Below, piece after piece: positions 51,462-61,872 of a stretch of DNA of 64,000 nt. The notes beneath the pieces were generated by a model. The model saw only the letters and a program-made list of their open reading frames with translations. It made no database searches and was not told the origin of the DNA. A program made the position numbers and the translations under genes. How positions within the stretch are numbered: the first letter of the stretch is position 1; every line of letters begins with the position of its first letter. Source of the DNA: Streptomyces sp. YIM 130001 (GTDB lineage Bacteria; Actinomycetota; Actinomycetes; Streptomycetales; Streptomycetaceae); contig NZ_KZ984569.1 of assembly GCF_003574445.1 (NCBI RefSeq), positions 62,001-126,000 of the forward strand, given 5' to 3'.

Positions 51462-52325
51462 TCAGCCGACCTGCGGATCGTCGCCGGAGTCGCCCTTCGT
51501 GTACGAGAGCCGCTCCACCTGGCCGGGCTCGAACTCGTCCTCGACCTCTTCGCCGTTGACGTAGAGCTTGATCGCACCGGCGTCACCGAGCACCAGGTCG
51601 ACCTGCTGCTTGTCGGTGAAGGTCTTGGTCTGGCCCTTCTGGAGCAGGCCGTCGTAGAGCAGTCGGCCGTTGTGGTCCTTGGCCGAGATCCAGCTGCGCC
51701 CCTCGGGAGCGCTCACCATGACGGTGACCTTGTCCTTCGGCGCACCCGCGATGGCACTGTCGGCGGGGTCGGGCTTGGGATCGGCCGGCTTGGACGGGCT
51801 CGGCTTCGGAGCGGGCTTGCCCGATGTGGGGGTGCCCTCGGCGACCGGATCCTTGGAGCCGGAGCCGCTTTCGCCGCCGTTGAAGAGCGTGAATCCGACG
51901 AAGCCGACCACGACGACGATCGCCGCGACCATGGCCACCGTCCAGTTGGGCCGGCGGGGCTCGGGCCGGATGCGCTCGGCCTCGAACAGCGGAGCGGCGG
52001 CGGTCGGCTCCGGACGCCCGCCGTGCTCACTGTCGTACTGGGCGAGGAGCGGCGCCGGGTCCGTGCCCACGGCACGGGCGATGGTGCGGATGTGGCCGCG
52101 GGCGTACACGTCGCCGCCACATCGGGAGAAGTCGTCCTTTTCGATCGCGTGCACGATCGGAACGCGCACCCGGGTCTCGGAACTGACTTCTTCGACGGTC
52201 ATGCCGGCAGCCACACGCGCCTGCTTGAGCACGCTGCCGACCGACTCGAACTCGACGTCGTACGGCGAGCGGCGGTCGTCTTCGGGCGAAGGGCGGTCGT
52301 CTTCAGGGGAGTTGCCGATGGACAC
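51462..52325 (-). CDS. RodZ-like HTH membrane protein
   Basis: A 287-residue protein. The cytoplasmic HTH_25 domain (about 28-95) reads GSVLKQARVAAGMTVEEVS and CGGDVYARGHIRTIARAVG; a linker of 30 residues leads to one membrane helix (about 132-151, AMVAAIVVVVGFVGFTLF). An extracellular Pro/Lys-rich spacer and a DUF4115 domain (VTVMVSAPEGRSWISAKD ... YVNGEEVEDEF) follow. RodZ positions the cell-wall elongation machinery in rods; actinobacterial relatives have an uncertain role. GTG at 52325 gives MSIGNSPEDD with AAAGG upstream; the frame stays open upstream to 52559. Lies downstream of ftsK. Confidence 0.9.
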   Translation of the reverse strand: MSIGNSPEDDRPSPEDDRRSPYDVEFESVGSVLKQARVAAGMTVEEVSSETRVRVPIVHAIEKDDFSRCGGDVYARGHIRTIARAVGTDPAPLLAQYDSEHGGRPEPTAAAPLFEAERIRPEPRRPNWTVAMVAAIVVVVGFVGFTLFNGGESGSGSKDPVAEGTPTSGKPAPKPSPSKPADPKPDPADSAIAGAPKDKVTVMVSAPEGRSWISAKDHNGRLLYDGLLQKGQTKTFTDKQQVDLVLGDAGAIKLYVNGEEVEDEFEPGQVERLSYTKGDSGDDPQVG

Positions 52326-52500
52326 GGGGGCGCCTTTCGAGCGTGTAGCCACCTGCTGGAGGTTCAGTCTAGGGGGGTGACGAAAGGGTGGGGCAACCGG
52401 GCGGACGGGTTTGTACGCCATCGGAATGGCCCGTCCGGACGCTGCCGCGCCTTCGTCGTACCCCTCTGTCCAACTTGACGTATGCGAAGGAGAAACGGTT

Positions 52501-52532
52501 GCCTCCCGCATTCTTTCGGGAAGACGGGAGGC
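52501..52532 (-). terminator. Terminator of ftsK
   Basis: Arms GCCTCCCG (52501-52508) and CGGGAGGC (52525-52532), perfect 8-bp stem with a 16-nt loop, 32 nt after the ftsK stop on the minus strand. The rest of the 239-bp gap shows nothing more. Confidence 0.7.
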
Positions 52533-52564
52533 GTGGGTCCTTGGAGGTCCTTGTGGCACCTCTG

Positions 52565-55270
52565 TCAGGAAGCCTCCCCGCGGATGACCGCGAGCACTCC
52601 ATCGAGTTCGTCGGGCTTGACCATCACGTCCCGCGCCTTGGACCCCTCGCTGGGCCCGACGATGTTGCGTGACTCCATCAGGTCCATCAGCCGGCCCGCC
52701 TTCGCGAAGCCCACCCGCAGCTTGCGCTGCAGCATCGACGTGGAGCCGAACTGTGTGGAGACGACCAGCTCAGCGGCCTGGCACAGCAGGTCGAGGTCGT
52801 CGCCGATGTCCTCGTCGATCTCCTTCTTCTGCTTGGTGCCGACGGTGACGTCGTCCCGGAAGACGGGCGCCATCTGCGCCTTGCAGTGCTCGACGACAGC
52901 CGCGACCTCTTCCTCGGTCACGAAAGCGCCCTGCATACGGGTCGGCTTGTTCGCCCCCATCGGCAGATAGAGGCCGTCACCCTTGCCGATCAGCTTCTCG
53001 GCGCCCGGCTGGTCGAGGATGACCCGGCTGTCGGCGAGCGAGGAGGTGGCGAAGGCGAGCCGCGAGGGCACGTTCGCCTTGATCAGACCGGTGACGACGT
53101 CGACCGACGGGCGCTGCGTGGCGAGCACGAGGTGGATGCCGGCCGCGCGGGCCAGCTGCGTGATCCGCACGATCGAGTCCTCGACGTCCCGCGGCGCGAC
53201 CATCATCAGGTCGGCGAGCTCGTCCACGATCACCAGGAGGTACGGGTAGGGCTGCAGCTCGCGCTCACTGCCCTCGGGGGCCTTCGCCTTCCCGTTGCGC
53301 ACGGCCTCGTTGAAGTCGTCGATGTGCCGGTACCCGTAGGCCGCCAGGTCGTCGTAGCGCAGGTCCATCTCGCGCACCACCCACTGCAGGGCCTCGGCGG
53401 CCCGCTTCGGGTTGGTGATGATCGGCGTGATCAGGTGCGGGATGCCCTCGTACGCGGTGAGTTCCACACGCTTGGGGTCGACGAGGACCAGTCGGACATC
53501 CTCCGGGGTGGCGCGCATCATCACCGAAGTGATCAGGCAGTTGATGCAGGACGACTTGCCGGAACCGGTCGCACCGGCCACCAGGACGTGCGGCATCTTC
53601 GCCATGTTGGACATCACGTAGCCGCCCTCGACGTCCTTGCCGAGGCCGACCAGCATCGGGTGATCGTCCTCGGCGGCGGCGGCCAGGCGCAGTACGTCAC
53701 CGAGGTTGACCATCTCGCGGTCGGTGTTCGGGATCTCGATGCCGACGGCGGACTTGCCGGGGATGGGGCTGATGATCCGGACGTCGGGGCTGGCGACCGC
53801 GTAGGCGATGTTCTTGGTGAGAGCGGTGATGCGCTCGACCTTCACAGCGGGCCCGAGCTCGACCTCGTAGCGCGTGACCGTCGGTCCCCGGGTGAATCCC
53901 GTGACGGACGCGTCCACCTTGAATTCGCTGAACACGGTGCTCAGAGACGTCACCACGGCGTCGTTCGCGGCACTGCGCACCTTGCCGGGGCCGCCCCGCT
54001 CGAGCAGGTCGAGCGAGGGCAGTGCGTACGTGATGTCGCCGGAGAGCTGCAGCTGCTCCGCGCGCGGGGGCAGGTCCCGGGGCGCCTCGCTCGAGGCCTT
54101 GGTCAGGTCGGGCACGCCGTCGCGGTCGTCCCCGGCGGATGCCCCCGACCCACCGGCCCGCGCGGACGGCAGTGGCGTCTGCTCCGACTCGGCCCGCTCC
54201 ACCCCGACGCCCTGCGTGAGGTCCGCGACGATCGGTGAAGGCGGCATGCCGTGCATGACCGCGCCATCGAGCGCCGCAGCGGCGGCCGCAGCCACGTCCA
54301 CGGCGTCCCTCGGCCGGTCGACCGCGGGCTGCGCGGCACTCTTGCGCGGCCGGCGGCGCTTGGTGAGCGCCTCCTCCTCGGCCTGGTCGGCGTCGTACGC
54401 CCCGGGTTCGGCGGAACGGCGCCGCGAGCCCGCAGGCAGGGACTCGCGCCACTGCTCCTCGTAGCGGTCGTCGTCGTAGGTCTCCTCGTCGGCCCCCGGG
54501 TCCTGGACGACTCCGAGCTTCTGGCCGACGAGCCGCAGCCGCTGCGGAATCGCGTTCACCGGGGTCGCGGTCACGACGAGCAGCCCGAAGAGCGTCAGCA
54601 GGACGAGCAGCGGTACGGCGAGAACCTCGCCCATCGTGAAGACCAGGGGCCGCGAGGCGCCCCAGCCGATCAGGCCACCGGCGTCCCTTATGGCCTCGGT
54701 GCCCGCGCTGCGGCCCGGCGATCCGCACGCCATGTGCACCAGGCCGAGCACACCGATGACGAGCGCGGACAGACCGATCACGATCCGGCCGTTCGCCTCC
54801 GGCTTCTCCGGGTGCCGGATGAGGCGTACGGCCACGGTCCCGAGCAGCAGGGGTACGAGCAGGTCGAGCCGCCCGAAGGCTCCGGTGACCAGTATTTCGA
54901 CCAGGTCGCCGACCGGACCGCGCAGCTGGGACCAGGTACCGGCCGCCACGACGAGTGCGAGGCCGAGCAGCAGGAGGGCCAGGCCGTCCTTGCGGTGTGC
55001 CGGATCGAGTCCCTTGGCGCCACGCCCTATGCCGCGGAAGAGCGCACCGACGGTGTGGGCGACGCCGAGCCAGCAGGCGCGCGCGAACCGGTAGACGCCT
55101 CCGGTGGGGCTGGGTGCCGGCTTGGGCGCGGGCTTCTTGGCCGCCGCCTTCTTCGCGGGGGCCCTTTTCGCGGGTGCCTTCTTAGCCGGGGCCTTCTTGG
55201 CCGGAGCCTTCTTCGCGGCGGCCGCCTTCTTGGCGGGCGCCTTCTTGGCTGCGGTCGGACGTGAGGCCAT
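52565..55270 (-). CDS. ftsK: DNA translocase FtsK/SpoIIIE
   Basis: A 901-residue translocase that pumps chromosome ends across sporulation septa. The N-terminal 50 residues are a Lys/Ala/Pro repeat tail (KKAPAKKAPAKR-type, histone H1-like); four membrane helices follow (about 75-250), then a long acidic/Arg-rich linker with charged clusters (about 265-420). The motor has Walker A AGATGSGKSS (near 568), Walker B VIVDELADLM and the gamma domain with SRNIVGPSEGSKARDVMV at the C-terminus, the part that reads polarity sequences. The ATG at 55270 starts MASRPTAAKKAP; the region upstream has no clear ribosome site. Confidence 0.97.
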   Translation of the reverse strand: MASRPTAAKKAPAKKAAAAKKAPAKKAPAKKAPAKRAPAKKAAAKKPAPKPAPSPTGGVYRFARACWLGVAHTVGALFRGIGRGAKGLDPAHRKDGLALLLLGLALVVAAGTWSQLRGPVGDLVEILVTGAFGRLDLLVPLLLGTVAVRLIRHPEKPEANGRIVIGLSALVIGVLGLVHMACGSPGRSAGTEAIRDAGGLIGWGASRPLVFTMGEVLAVPLLVLLTLFGLLVVTATPVNAIPQRLRLVGQKLGVVQDPGADEETYDDDRYEEQWRESLPAGSRRRSAEPGAYDADQAEEEALTKRRRPRKSAAQPAVDRPRDAVDVAAAAAAALDGAVMHGMPPSPIVADLTQGVGVERAESEQTPLPSARAGGSGASAGDDRDGVPDLTKASSEAPRDLPPRAEQLQLSGDITYALPSLDLLERGGPGKVRSAANDAVVTSLSTVFSEFKVDASVTGFTRGPTVTRYEVELGPAVKVERITALTKNIAYAVASPDVRIISPIPGKSAVGIEIPNTDREMVNLGDVLRLAAAAEDDHPMLVGLGKDVEGGYVMSNMAKMPHVLVAGATGSGKSSCINCLITSVMMRATPEDVRLVLVDPKRVELTAYEGIPHLITPIITNPKRAAEALQWVVREMDLRYDDLAAYGYRHIDDFNEAVRNGKAKAPEGSERELQPYPYLLVIVDELADLMMVAPRDVEDSIVRITQLARAAGIHLVLATQRPSVDVVTGLIKANVPSRLAFATSSLADSRVILDQPGAEKLIGKGDGLYLPMGANKPTRMQGAFVTEEEVAAVVEHCKAQMAPVFRDDVTVGTKQKKEIDEDIGDDLDLLCQAAELVVSTQFGSTSMLQRKLRVGFAKAGRLMDLMESRNIVGPSEGSKARDVMVKPDELDGVLAVIRGEAS

Positions 55271-55374
55271 GGGGGTGAGGTTACCGGTGGAGGCCACCGC
55301 GGACACGTGTGCCTACTGCTTCACCCGTTCGTGTCGCGGTGGCCGGGGCGCAGAACTGACGCGCCTTCAAGCGC

Positions 55375-56055
55375 TCAGCTCTGCGAGGGAAGTGACGCCG
55401 TCCCGGGGCCCGTTCCCGGTTCGAGGGCGTCAAGAGCCCTGCGTAGACCGGTGAGTTTGCGCTCCAGGTGCGCGGCGGTGGCGACCGCGGAGGCGTCCGC
55501 GGAATCGTCGTCGAGCTGCTTGGAGAGCGCCTCGGCCTGCTCCTCAACGGCCGCCAGGCGTGCCGAAAGCTCCGCGAGGAGACCGTCGGGACCCTTGGGT
55601 TCGTCGGCAGTGCGGTCCACGCCCTCGAGCTGCAGACGCAGCAGGGCTGCCTGCTCCCGCAGTTGGCAGTTCTTCATGTACAGCTCGACGAAGACGGACA
55701 CCTTGGCGCGCAGCACCCACGGGTCGAACGGCTTCGAGATGTAGTCCACGGCCCCCGCCGCGTAACCGCGGAACGTGTGGTGCGGACCGTGGTTGATCGC
55801 CGTCAGGAAGATGATCGGGATGTCCCGGGTCCGCTCGCGGCGCTTGATGTGCGCGGCCGTCTCGAAGCCGTCCATGCCGGGCATCTGTACGTCCAGCAAG
55901 ATGACTGCGAAGTCGTCCGTGAGTAGTGCTTTGAGCGCTTCCTCCCCGGACGATGCCCGCACCAGGGTCTGATCGAGCGCCGAGAGGATGGCCTCCAGCG
56001 CAAGCAGATTCTCCGGCCGGTCATCGACCAGGAGGATCTTGGCCTTCTGCACCAT
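55375..56055 (-). CDS. osaB: Response regulator OsaB
   Basis: A 226-residue regulator with one receiver domain (Asp55 in VILLDVQMPGMDG; LLVDDRPENLLALEA at 8-22; Lys in YISKPFDPWV) and a C-terminal coiled coil (about 135-200) with no recognisable DNA-binding domain. It lies downstream of the hybrid kinase on the same strand. From memory the S. coelicolor homologue is OsaB, partner of OsaA, needed for aerial growth under osmotic stress. ATG at 56055 has GAGGAGG 7-8 nt upstream. The 244-bp gap to the kinase holds no gene I recognise. Confidence 0.85.
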   Translation of the reverse strand: MVQKAKILLVDDRPENLLALEAILSALDQTLVRASSGEEALKALLTDDFAVILLDVQMPGMDGFETAAHIKRRERTRDIPIIFLTAINHGPHHTFRGYAAGAVDYISKPFDPWVLRAKVSVFVELYMKNCQLREQAALLRLQLEGVDRTADEPKGPDGLLAELSARLAAVEEQAEALSKQLDDDSADASAVATAAHLERKLTGLRRALDALEPGTGPGTASLPSQS

Positions 56056-56299
56056 GGCCCGTCCTCCTCGCCCCGGCAGAGCACCGGTCGCCGCCCCAGG
56101 GGACGACATATTGGCGCCGCCCGTCCTCGTGCCGGTCATGGTAGCCGTACCCCGCCTGTCGCCACACCCTGTCACCGCGATGTCACTGTGCACGTAGCAG
56201 AAACGTGGTGGGAGACCAGAAAGTTCCCCGGTCACCGCACTTCCATGCGGCAACCGACACGTTCAGTCAGCAATCAATCGTGGTGCGGGTGTGTATCTG

Positions 56300-59200
56300 T
56301 CATTCTCCGTGCATCCATTGCTCCATCACCGACAGTAGATGATCCGGATCCACCGGCTTCGTGACGTAGTCGGAAGCACCCGAGTCCAGCGCCTTCTCCC
56401 GGTCTCCCTTCATCGCCTTCGCCGTCAGCGCGATGATCGGCAGTCCGGCGAACTGCGGCATCCTGCGGATCGCCGTCGTCGTCGCGTACCCGTCCATCTC
56501 CGGCATCATGATGTCCATCAGGACCAGCGTCAGATCGTCGTGCTGCTCGAGCACCTCGATACCCTCCCGGCCGTTCTCGGCGTAGAGCACCGACAGGCCG
56601 TGCGTCTCGAGAACGCTGGTGAGCGCGAAGACGTTCCGGATGTCGTCGTCGACGATCAGGACCTTCTCGCCGTGGAAGTGGAACACCGGCCGCTCCCGCG
56701 GCACTTCCTGGCCGGCGCCGGACCACTGCTCCGCTCCGGCGGCGTCCGTGCCCGGCCCCCCGGGTGACGCACTCCGCTGCTCGGGCGCACGCGCCGCCCT
56801 GCGCCGCTCGCGGAAGAGCGTCTCCGCGTCCTCCTCCGCGGCCGAGGAACGCGCCTCCGCGGGCTCCTCCATGGCACTGTCCTCGGACGCCTCGACCGCC
56901 GTGCTCGGCGCGGGAGGCAGCTCGGGCATCGCCCGACCCGCCGGCCCCGACGCCACCGGAAGCTGTACGTACCCCTGAGGCGGCAACTCGCTGGCGTGCA
57001 GCGGCAGATACAGGGTGAACGTGGACCCCCGGCCCGGCTCGCTCGCCGCATGGATCTCGCCTCCGAGCAGCCGGGCGATCTCACGGCTGATCGACAGGCC
57101 GAGGCCCGTACCGCCGTACTTGCGACTGGTGGTGCCGTCCGCCTGCTTGAACGCCTCGAAGATCACCCGCATCTTGCTGGCCGCGATCCCGATACCGGTG
57201 TCGGTGACCGAGAACGCGATCAGATCCGCGTCCGCGTCCCGCAGCGACCCCGCCTCGAGCAGCTGCTCCCGAATGGCGTTCGGGACATCGGAGTTGGCGG
57301 TCCTGATCACCAGCTCCACCGCGCCGCCGTCGGTGAACTTCACCGCGTTCGACAGCAGGTTGCGCAGCACCTGCAGCAGCCGCTGCTCGTCGGTGTGCAG
57401 GGTCGCGGGCAGCTCGGGCGACACCCGCACCGAGAAGTCCAGGCCCTTCTCCGCGGTCAGCGGGCGGAAGGTGGCCTCCACGTAATCGACGAGCTGGACG
57501 AGGGCGATACGCGTCGGTGAGACGTCCATCTTGCCCGCCTCGACCTTGGACAGATCGAGGATGTCGTTGATCAGCTGCAGCAGGTCCGAGCCGGCCCCGT
57601 GGATCGTCTCGGCGAACTCCACCTGCTTCGGCGAGAGGTTGCCCTCCGCGTTGTCGGCGAGCAACTTGGCGAGAATCAGAAGGGAGTTGAGCGGTGTCCG
57701 CAGCTCGTGCGACATGTTCGCCAGGAACTCGGACTTGTACCGCATCGACACCGCGAGCTGTTCGGCCCGCTCCTCGAGGACCTGCCGGGCCTCCTCGATC
57801 TCGGTGTTCTTGACCTCGATGTCGCGGTTCTGCTGGGCGAGCAGCTCGGCCTTCTCTTCCAGCTCGGCATTCGACGCCTGCAGCGCCTTCTGCCGGTTCT
57901 CCAACTCCGCGGAGCGTTCCCTGAGTTGCTCGGTCAACTCCTGCGACTGCCGCAGCAGCACCTCCGTCTTGGTGTTCACCGAGATGGTGTTGACGCTGGT
58001 CGCGATCATCTCCGCGATCTGGCTGAGGAAGTCCCGCTGGATCTGCGTGAACGGCTGGAAGGAGGCCAGCTCGATCACTCCGAGCACCGTGTCCTCGAAC
58101 AGCACGGGCAACACGATCACCTGCGCCGGCGGCGCCTCGCCCAGACCCGAGGCGATCTTCAGGTATCCGCTGGGCGCGTTCTCCACCAGGATGGTCCGCT
58201 TCTCGGTCGCCGCCGTCCCGATCAGCGTCTCGCCTGGCTTGAACGACGTCGGCATCGAGCCCATCGAATAGCCGTAACTGCCCAGCATCCGCAGCTCGTA
58301 CGAGTCCCCGCCGCCCCCGCCGACGTCCTTCCCGTCATCCGTGGGCAACGCCAGGAAGAAGGCGCCGTGCTGAGCCGAGACCACCGGCGTCAGCTCGCTC
58401 ATGATCAGGCCCGCGACGTCCTCCAGATCGCGGCGGCCCTGCATCAGACCGGAGATACGGGCCAGGTTGCCCTTGAGCCAGTCCTGCTCCTTGTTGGCGA
58501 TCGTCGTGTCCCGCAGGTTGGCGATCATCGTGTTGATGTTGTCCTGCAGGTCCTGGATCTCGCCGGAGGCGTCGACGTCGATCTTGAGGTTGAGGTCGCC
58601 GCGGGTCACCGCGGTGGCCACGGCCGCGATCGCGCGCACCTGCCGCGTGAGGTTTCCTGCCATCTCGTTGACCGACTCCGTCAGGTCGCGCCACGTTCCG
58701 TCGACGTCGCGCACCCGGGCCTGGCCGCCCAATTGCCCCTCGGTACCCACCTCTCGGGCCACCCGTGTCACCTGCTCGGCGAACGACGAGAGCTGATCCA
58801 CCATCGTGTTGATGGTGGTCTTCAGCGCAAGGATCTCGCCACGCGCGTCGATGTCGATCTTCTTCGTGAGGTCGCCCTCGGCGATGGCCGTAGTGACCAT
58901 GGCGATGTTGCGCACCTGCCCGGTGAGGTTCGACGCCATCGAGTTCACCGACTCGGTGAGGTCCTTCCAGGTGCCGGCCACGCCCGGTACGCGCGCCTGG
59001 CCACCCAGGATGCCGTCCGTACCCACCTCGCGGGCCACCCGCGTCACCTCGTCCGCGAACGAACTCAGCGTCGTCACCATCGTGTTGACGGTCTCGGCGA
59101 GCTGTGCGACCTCACCGCGGGCCTCGACGGTGACCTTCTTCGTCAGGTCGCCGTTCGCGACGGCCGCGGACACCTGGGAGATGTTCCGCACCTGCGAAGT

Positions 59201-61804
59201 CAGGTTGTTCGCCATCAGGTTGACGTTCTCGCTGAGGTCCTTCCAGATCCCGGTGATGCCCGGTACGCGCGCCTGGCCACCCAGGATGCCGTCCGTACCC
59301 ACCTCACGGGCCACCCGCGTCACCTGGTCGGCGAACGCGGAGAGCTGGTCCACCATCGTGTTGACCGTGGTGACGAGCTGCAGGATCTCGCCCTTGGCGT
59401 CCACCGTGATCTTCTTCGACAGGTCACCGGTGGCGACGGCCGTGGTGACCTCCGCGATGTTCCGCACCTGCATGGTCAGGTTGTTGGCCATGCCGTTCAC
59501 GGACTGCGTGAGGTCCTTCCAGGTGCCCGCCACGCCCTGTACCTCGGCCTGACCGCCGAGAATGCCCTCGGTCCCCACCTCGCGCGCCACCCTGGTGACC
59601 TGCTCCGCGAAGTTCGAGAGCTGGTCGACCATCGTGTTCAGGGTGTTCTTGAGCTCGAGGATCTCCCCGCGCGCGTCCACGTCGATCTTCTGCGACAGGT
59701 CACCGCGCGCCACCGCCGTGGCGACCTGCGCGATGTTGCGCACCTGCGCGGTGAGATTGCCGGCCATGCCGTTCACCGAGTCGGTCAGATCGCGCCACAC
59801 ACCGGCCACACCCGGCACCTGCGCCTGACCGCCGAGCCGGCCCTCCGTACCCACCTCACGGGCGACCCTGGTCACCTGGTCCGCGAACGCGGAGAGCTGG
59901 TCCACCATCGTGTTGATGGTGTTCTTGAGCTCGAGGATCTCCCCGCGCGCGTCCACGTCGATCTTCTGCGACAGATCACCGCGCGCCACCGCCGTGGTCA
60001 CCTGTGCGATCTGCCGGACCTGCGAAGTCAGGTTGCCCGCCATGAAGTTGACGGAGTCCGTGAGCTCCTTCCAGGTACCGCTGACGCCGTCCACCCGAGC
60101 CTGACCGCCGAGCCGCCCCTCGGTGCCCACGTCCCGCGCCATCCGCGTCACCTGGTCCGCGAAGGACGAGAGCTGGTCCACCATCGTGTTCACGGTGTTC
60201 TTGAGTTCCAGCATCTCGCCGGACACGTCGACGGTGACCTTCTGCGACAGATCACCGTTCGCCACCGCCGTCGTGACCTGCGCGATGTTGCGCACCTGGC
60301 CGGTGAGGTTACGGAAGGCCGTGTTCACCGAGTCCGTGAGGTCCTTCCACGTACCGGCCGCGCCCTGCACCTGGGCCTGACCGCCCAACTCGCCCTCGAC
60401 GCCGATCTCCCGCGCCACCCGCGTCACCTCGGCACCGAAGGCGGAGAGCTGGTCCACCATCGTGTTCACGGTGTTCTTGAGTTCCAGCATCTCGCCGGCG
60501 ACGTCGACGGTGACCTTCTGCGACAGATCACCGTTCGCCACCGCCGTCGTGACCTGCGCGATGTCCCGCACCTGCGTGGTGAGGTTACGGAACACGGTGT
60601 TCACCGAGTCCGTGAGGTCCTTCCACGTACCGGCCGCACCGGGCACGTTCGCCTGGCCGCCGAGCTGTCCGCCCGCACCGACCTCGTTCGCCACGCGTGT
60701 GACCTCGTCCGCGAACGTCCGCAGCGTCTCGGTCATCTGGTTGATCGTTTCCGCGAGTTGCGCGACCTCGCCGCGTGCGCTGACCGTCACCTTCCGCGAC
60801 AGATCACCGCTGGCGACCGCCGTGGTGACCTCGGCGATGCCGCGCACCTGCGCGGTCAGATTGCCGGCCATCAGGTTCACGGAGTCCGTGAGGTCCTTCC
60901 AGACGCCCGCCACTTCGGGCACGACCGCCTGTCCCCCGAGCTCACCCTCGGTGCCCACCTCCCGCGCGACGCGCGTCACTTCGGAGGAGAACGAGGAGAG
61001 CTGGTCCACCATCGTGTTGACGGTGTTCTTCAACTCCAGCATCTCGCCGGCCACATGCACGGTGACCTTGCGTGACAGATCCCCCTTGGCGACAGCCGTG
61101 GTCACGAGCGCGATGTCCCGCACCTGAGCCGTCAGGCGGTACGCCATGGTGTTCACCGAGTCCGTGAGGTCCTTCCACGAACCGGACATTCCACGCACAC
61201 GTGCCTGGCCGCCGAGCTTTCCCTCGGTGCCCACCTCGCTGGCCACCCGCGTCACCTCGTCGGTGAACCGGGACAACTGGTCGACCAGGTTGTTCACCGT
61301 ACGGCCGACCTTGAGGAACTCGCCCCGCAGCGGCAGCGCCGCACCCTCCGGCCCCTGCGCCCGCAGCTCCATCCGCTGCTCGAGATCGCCGTCGGCCACG
61401 GCGGACAGCACGCGCCCGACCTCCGACACCGGACGAACGAGATCGTCCACGAGGGCGTTCGTGGCATCCATCGCCGTCGCCCAGGATCCTTCGCCCGCTC
61501 CGTGCTCGAGTCGCTCAGTGAGTTTTCCCTCACGTCCGACCGTCCTCCGCACGCGTGTCATCTCGCCCGTGAGATGCAGATTACGGTCCGCAACCTCGTT
61601 GAAGACGGCGGCGATCTCGCCCATGACGTCGTCGCTCGACACCGTCAACCGCTTGCGGAAGTTCCCGTCGCGCATGGAGACAAGAGCCGCCAGGAGCCGG
61701 TTCAGGGCCGCCGTATCCACCTCCGTGGTACCGCGCTGTCTACTGCGGGACGGGCTGCCCTTCGCACGCGTGCTGGTGCCACGCGCTGCCGCGCCAGACT
61801 CCAC
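56300..61804 (-). CDS. osaA: Giant HAMP-array hybrid histidine kinase OsaA
   Basis: A 1834-residue cytoplasmic hybrid kinase; no membrane helix is visible. About residues 35-1105 form an array of roughly twelve HAMP-type units of 92 residues each, marked by GDLSxK and NTMVDQLS. A GAF domain (about 1110-1280, GVIELASF), a coiled coil with EKAELLAQQNRDIEVKNTE, a HisKA with MSHELRTPL (His about 1366), HATPase with AVKFTDGG and TGIGIAASK, a Pro/Glu/Ala linker, and a C-terminal receiver domain (Asp about 1763 in LVLMDIMMPEMDG) follow. The HAMP region repeats at DNA level with a period of 276 bp. GTG at 61804 has GGGAGGG 6 nt upstream. The gene is divergent from osaC across 271 bp. It is expected to sense osmotic stress together with OsaB. 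Confidence 0.93.
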   Translation of the reverse strand: MESGAAARGTSTRAKGSPSRSRQRGTTEVDTAALNRLLAALVSMRDGNFRKRLTVSSDDVMGEIAAVFNEVADRNLHLTGEMTRVRRTVGREGKLTERLEHGAGEGSWATAMDATNALVDDLVRPVSEVGRVLSAVADGDLEQRMELRAQGPEGAALPLRGEFLKVGRTVNNLVDQLSRFTDEVTRVASEVGTEGKLGGQARVRGMSGSWKDLTDSVNTMAYRLTAQVRDIALVTTAVAKGDLSRKVTVHVAGEMLELKNTVNTMVDQLSSFSSEVTRVAREVGTEGELGGQAVVPEVAGVWKDLTDSVNLMAGNLTAQVRGIAEVTTAVASGDLSRKVTVSARGEVAQLAETINQMTETLRTFADEVTRVANEVGAGGQLGGQANVPGAAGTWKDLTDSVNTVFRNLTTQVRDIAQVTTAVANGDLSQKVTVDVAGEMLELKNTVNTMVDQLSAFGAEVTRVAREIGVEGELGGQAQVQGAAGTWKDLTDSVNTAFRNLTGQVRNIAQVTTAVANGDLSQKVTVDVSGEMLELKNTVNTMVDQLSSFADQVTRMARDVGTEGRLGGQARVDGVSGTWKELTDSVNFMAGNLTSQVRQIAQVTTAVARGDLSQKIDVDARGEILELKNTINTMVDQLSAFADQVTRVAREVGTEGRLGGQAQVPGVAGVWRDLTDSVNGMAGNLTAQVRNIAQVATAVARGDLSQKIDVDARGEILELKNTLNTMVDQLSNFAEQVTRVAREVGTEGILGGQAEVQGVAGTWKDLTQSVNGMANNLTMQVRNIAEVTTAVATGDLSKKITVDAKGEILQLVTTVNTMVDQLSAFADQVTRVAREVGTDGILGGQARVPGITGIWKDLSENVNLMANNLTSQVRNISQVSAAVANGDLTKKVTVEARGEVAQLAETVNTMVTTLSSFADEVTRVAREVGTDGILGGQARVPGVAGTWKDLTESVNSMASNLTGQVRNIAMVTTAIAEGDLTKKIDIDARGEILALKTTINTMVDQLSSFAEQVTRVAREVGTEGQLGGQARVRDVDGTWRDLTESVNEMAGNLTRQVRAIAAVATAVTRGDLNLKIDVDASGEIQDLQDNINTMIANLRDTTIANKEQDWLKGNLARISGLMQGRRDLEDVAGLIMSELTPVVSAQHGAFFLALPTDDGKDVGGGGGDSYELRMLGSYGYSMGSMPTSFKPGETLIGTAATEKRTILVENAPSGYLKIASGLGEAPPAQVIVLPVLFEDTVLGVIELASFQPFTQIQRDFLSQIAEMIATSVNTISVNTKTEVLLRQSQELTEQLRERSAELENRQKALQASNAELEEKAELLAQQNRDIEVKNTEIEEARQVLEERAEQLAVSMRYKSEFLANMSHELRTPLNSLLILAKLLADNAEGNLSPKQVEFAETIHGAGSDLLQLINDILDLSKVEAGKMDVSPTRIALVQLVDYVEATFRPLTAEKGLDFSVRVSPELPATLHTDEQRLLQVLRNLLSNAVKFTDGGAVELVIRTANSDVPNAIREQLLEAGSLRDADADLIAFSVTDTGIGIAASKMRVIFEAFKQADGTTSRKYGGTGLGLSISREIARLLGGEIHAASEPGRGSTFTLYLPLHASELPPQGYVQLPVASGPAGRAMPELPPAPSTAVEASEDSAMEEPAEARSSAAEEDAETLFRERRRAARAPEQRSASPGGPGTDAAGAEQWSGAGQEVPRERPVFHFHGEKVLIVDDDIRNVFALTSVLETHGLSVLYAENGREGIEVLEQHDDLTLVLMDIMMPEMDGYATTTAIRRMPQFAGLPIIALTAKAMKGDREKALDSGASDYVTKPVDPDHLLSVMEQWMHGE

Positions 61805-61872
61805 TGTGTCCCTCCCGCGGGGATCGACCGTCGTTCTCGTCCGCCCAGGTCTTCACACTGAGCCTGTCCAGT

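Noticed and set aside
57599..61075. An 1158-codon plus-strand frame opposite osaA
   Set aside because: It is an antisense mirror of the HAMP repeats, so its repeat structure is inherited and not independent evidence.
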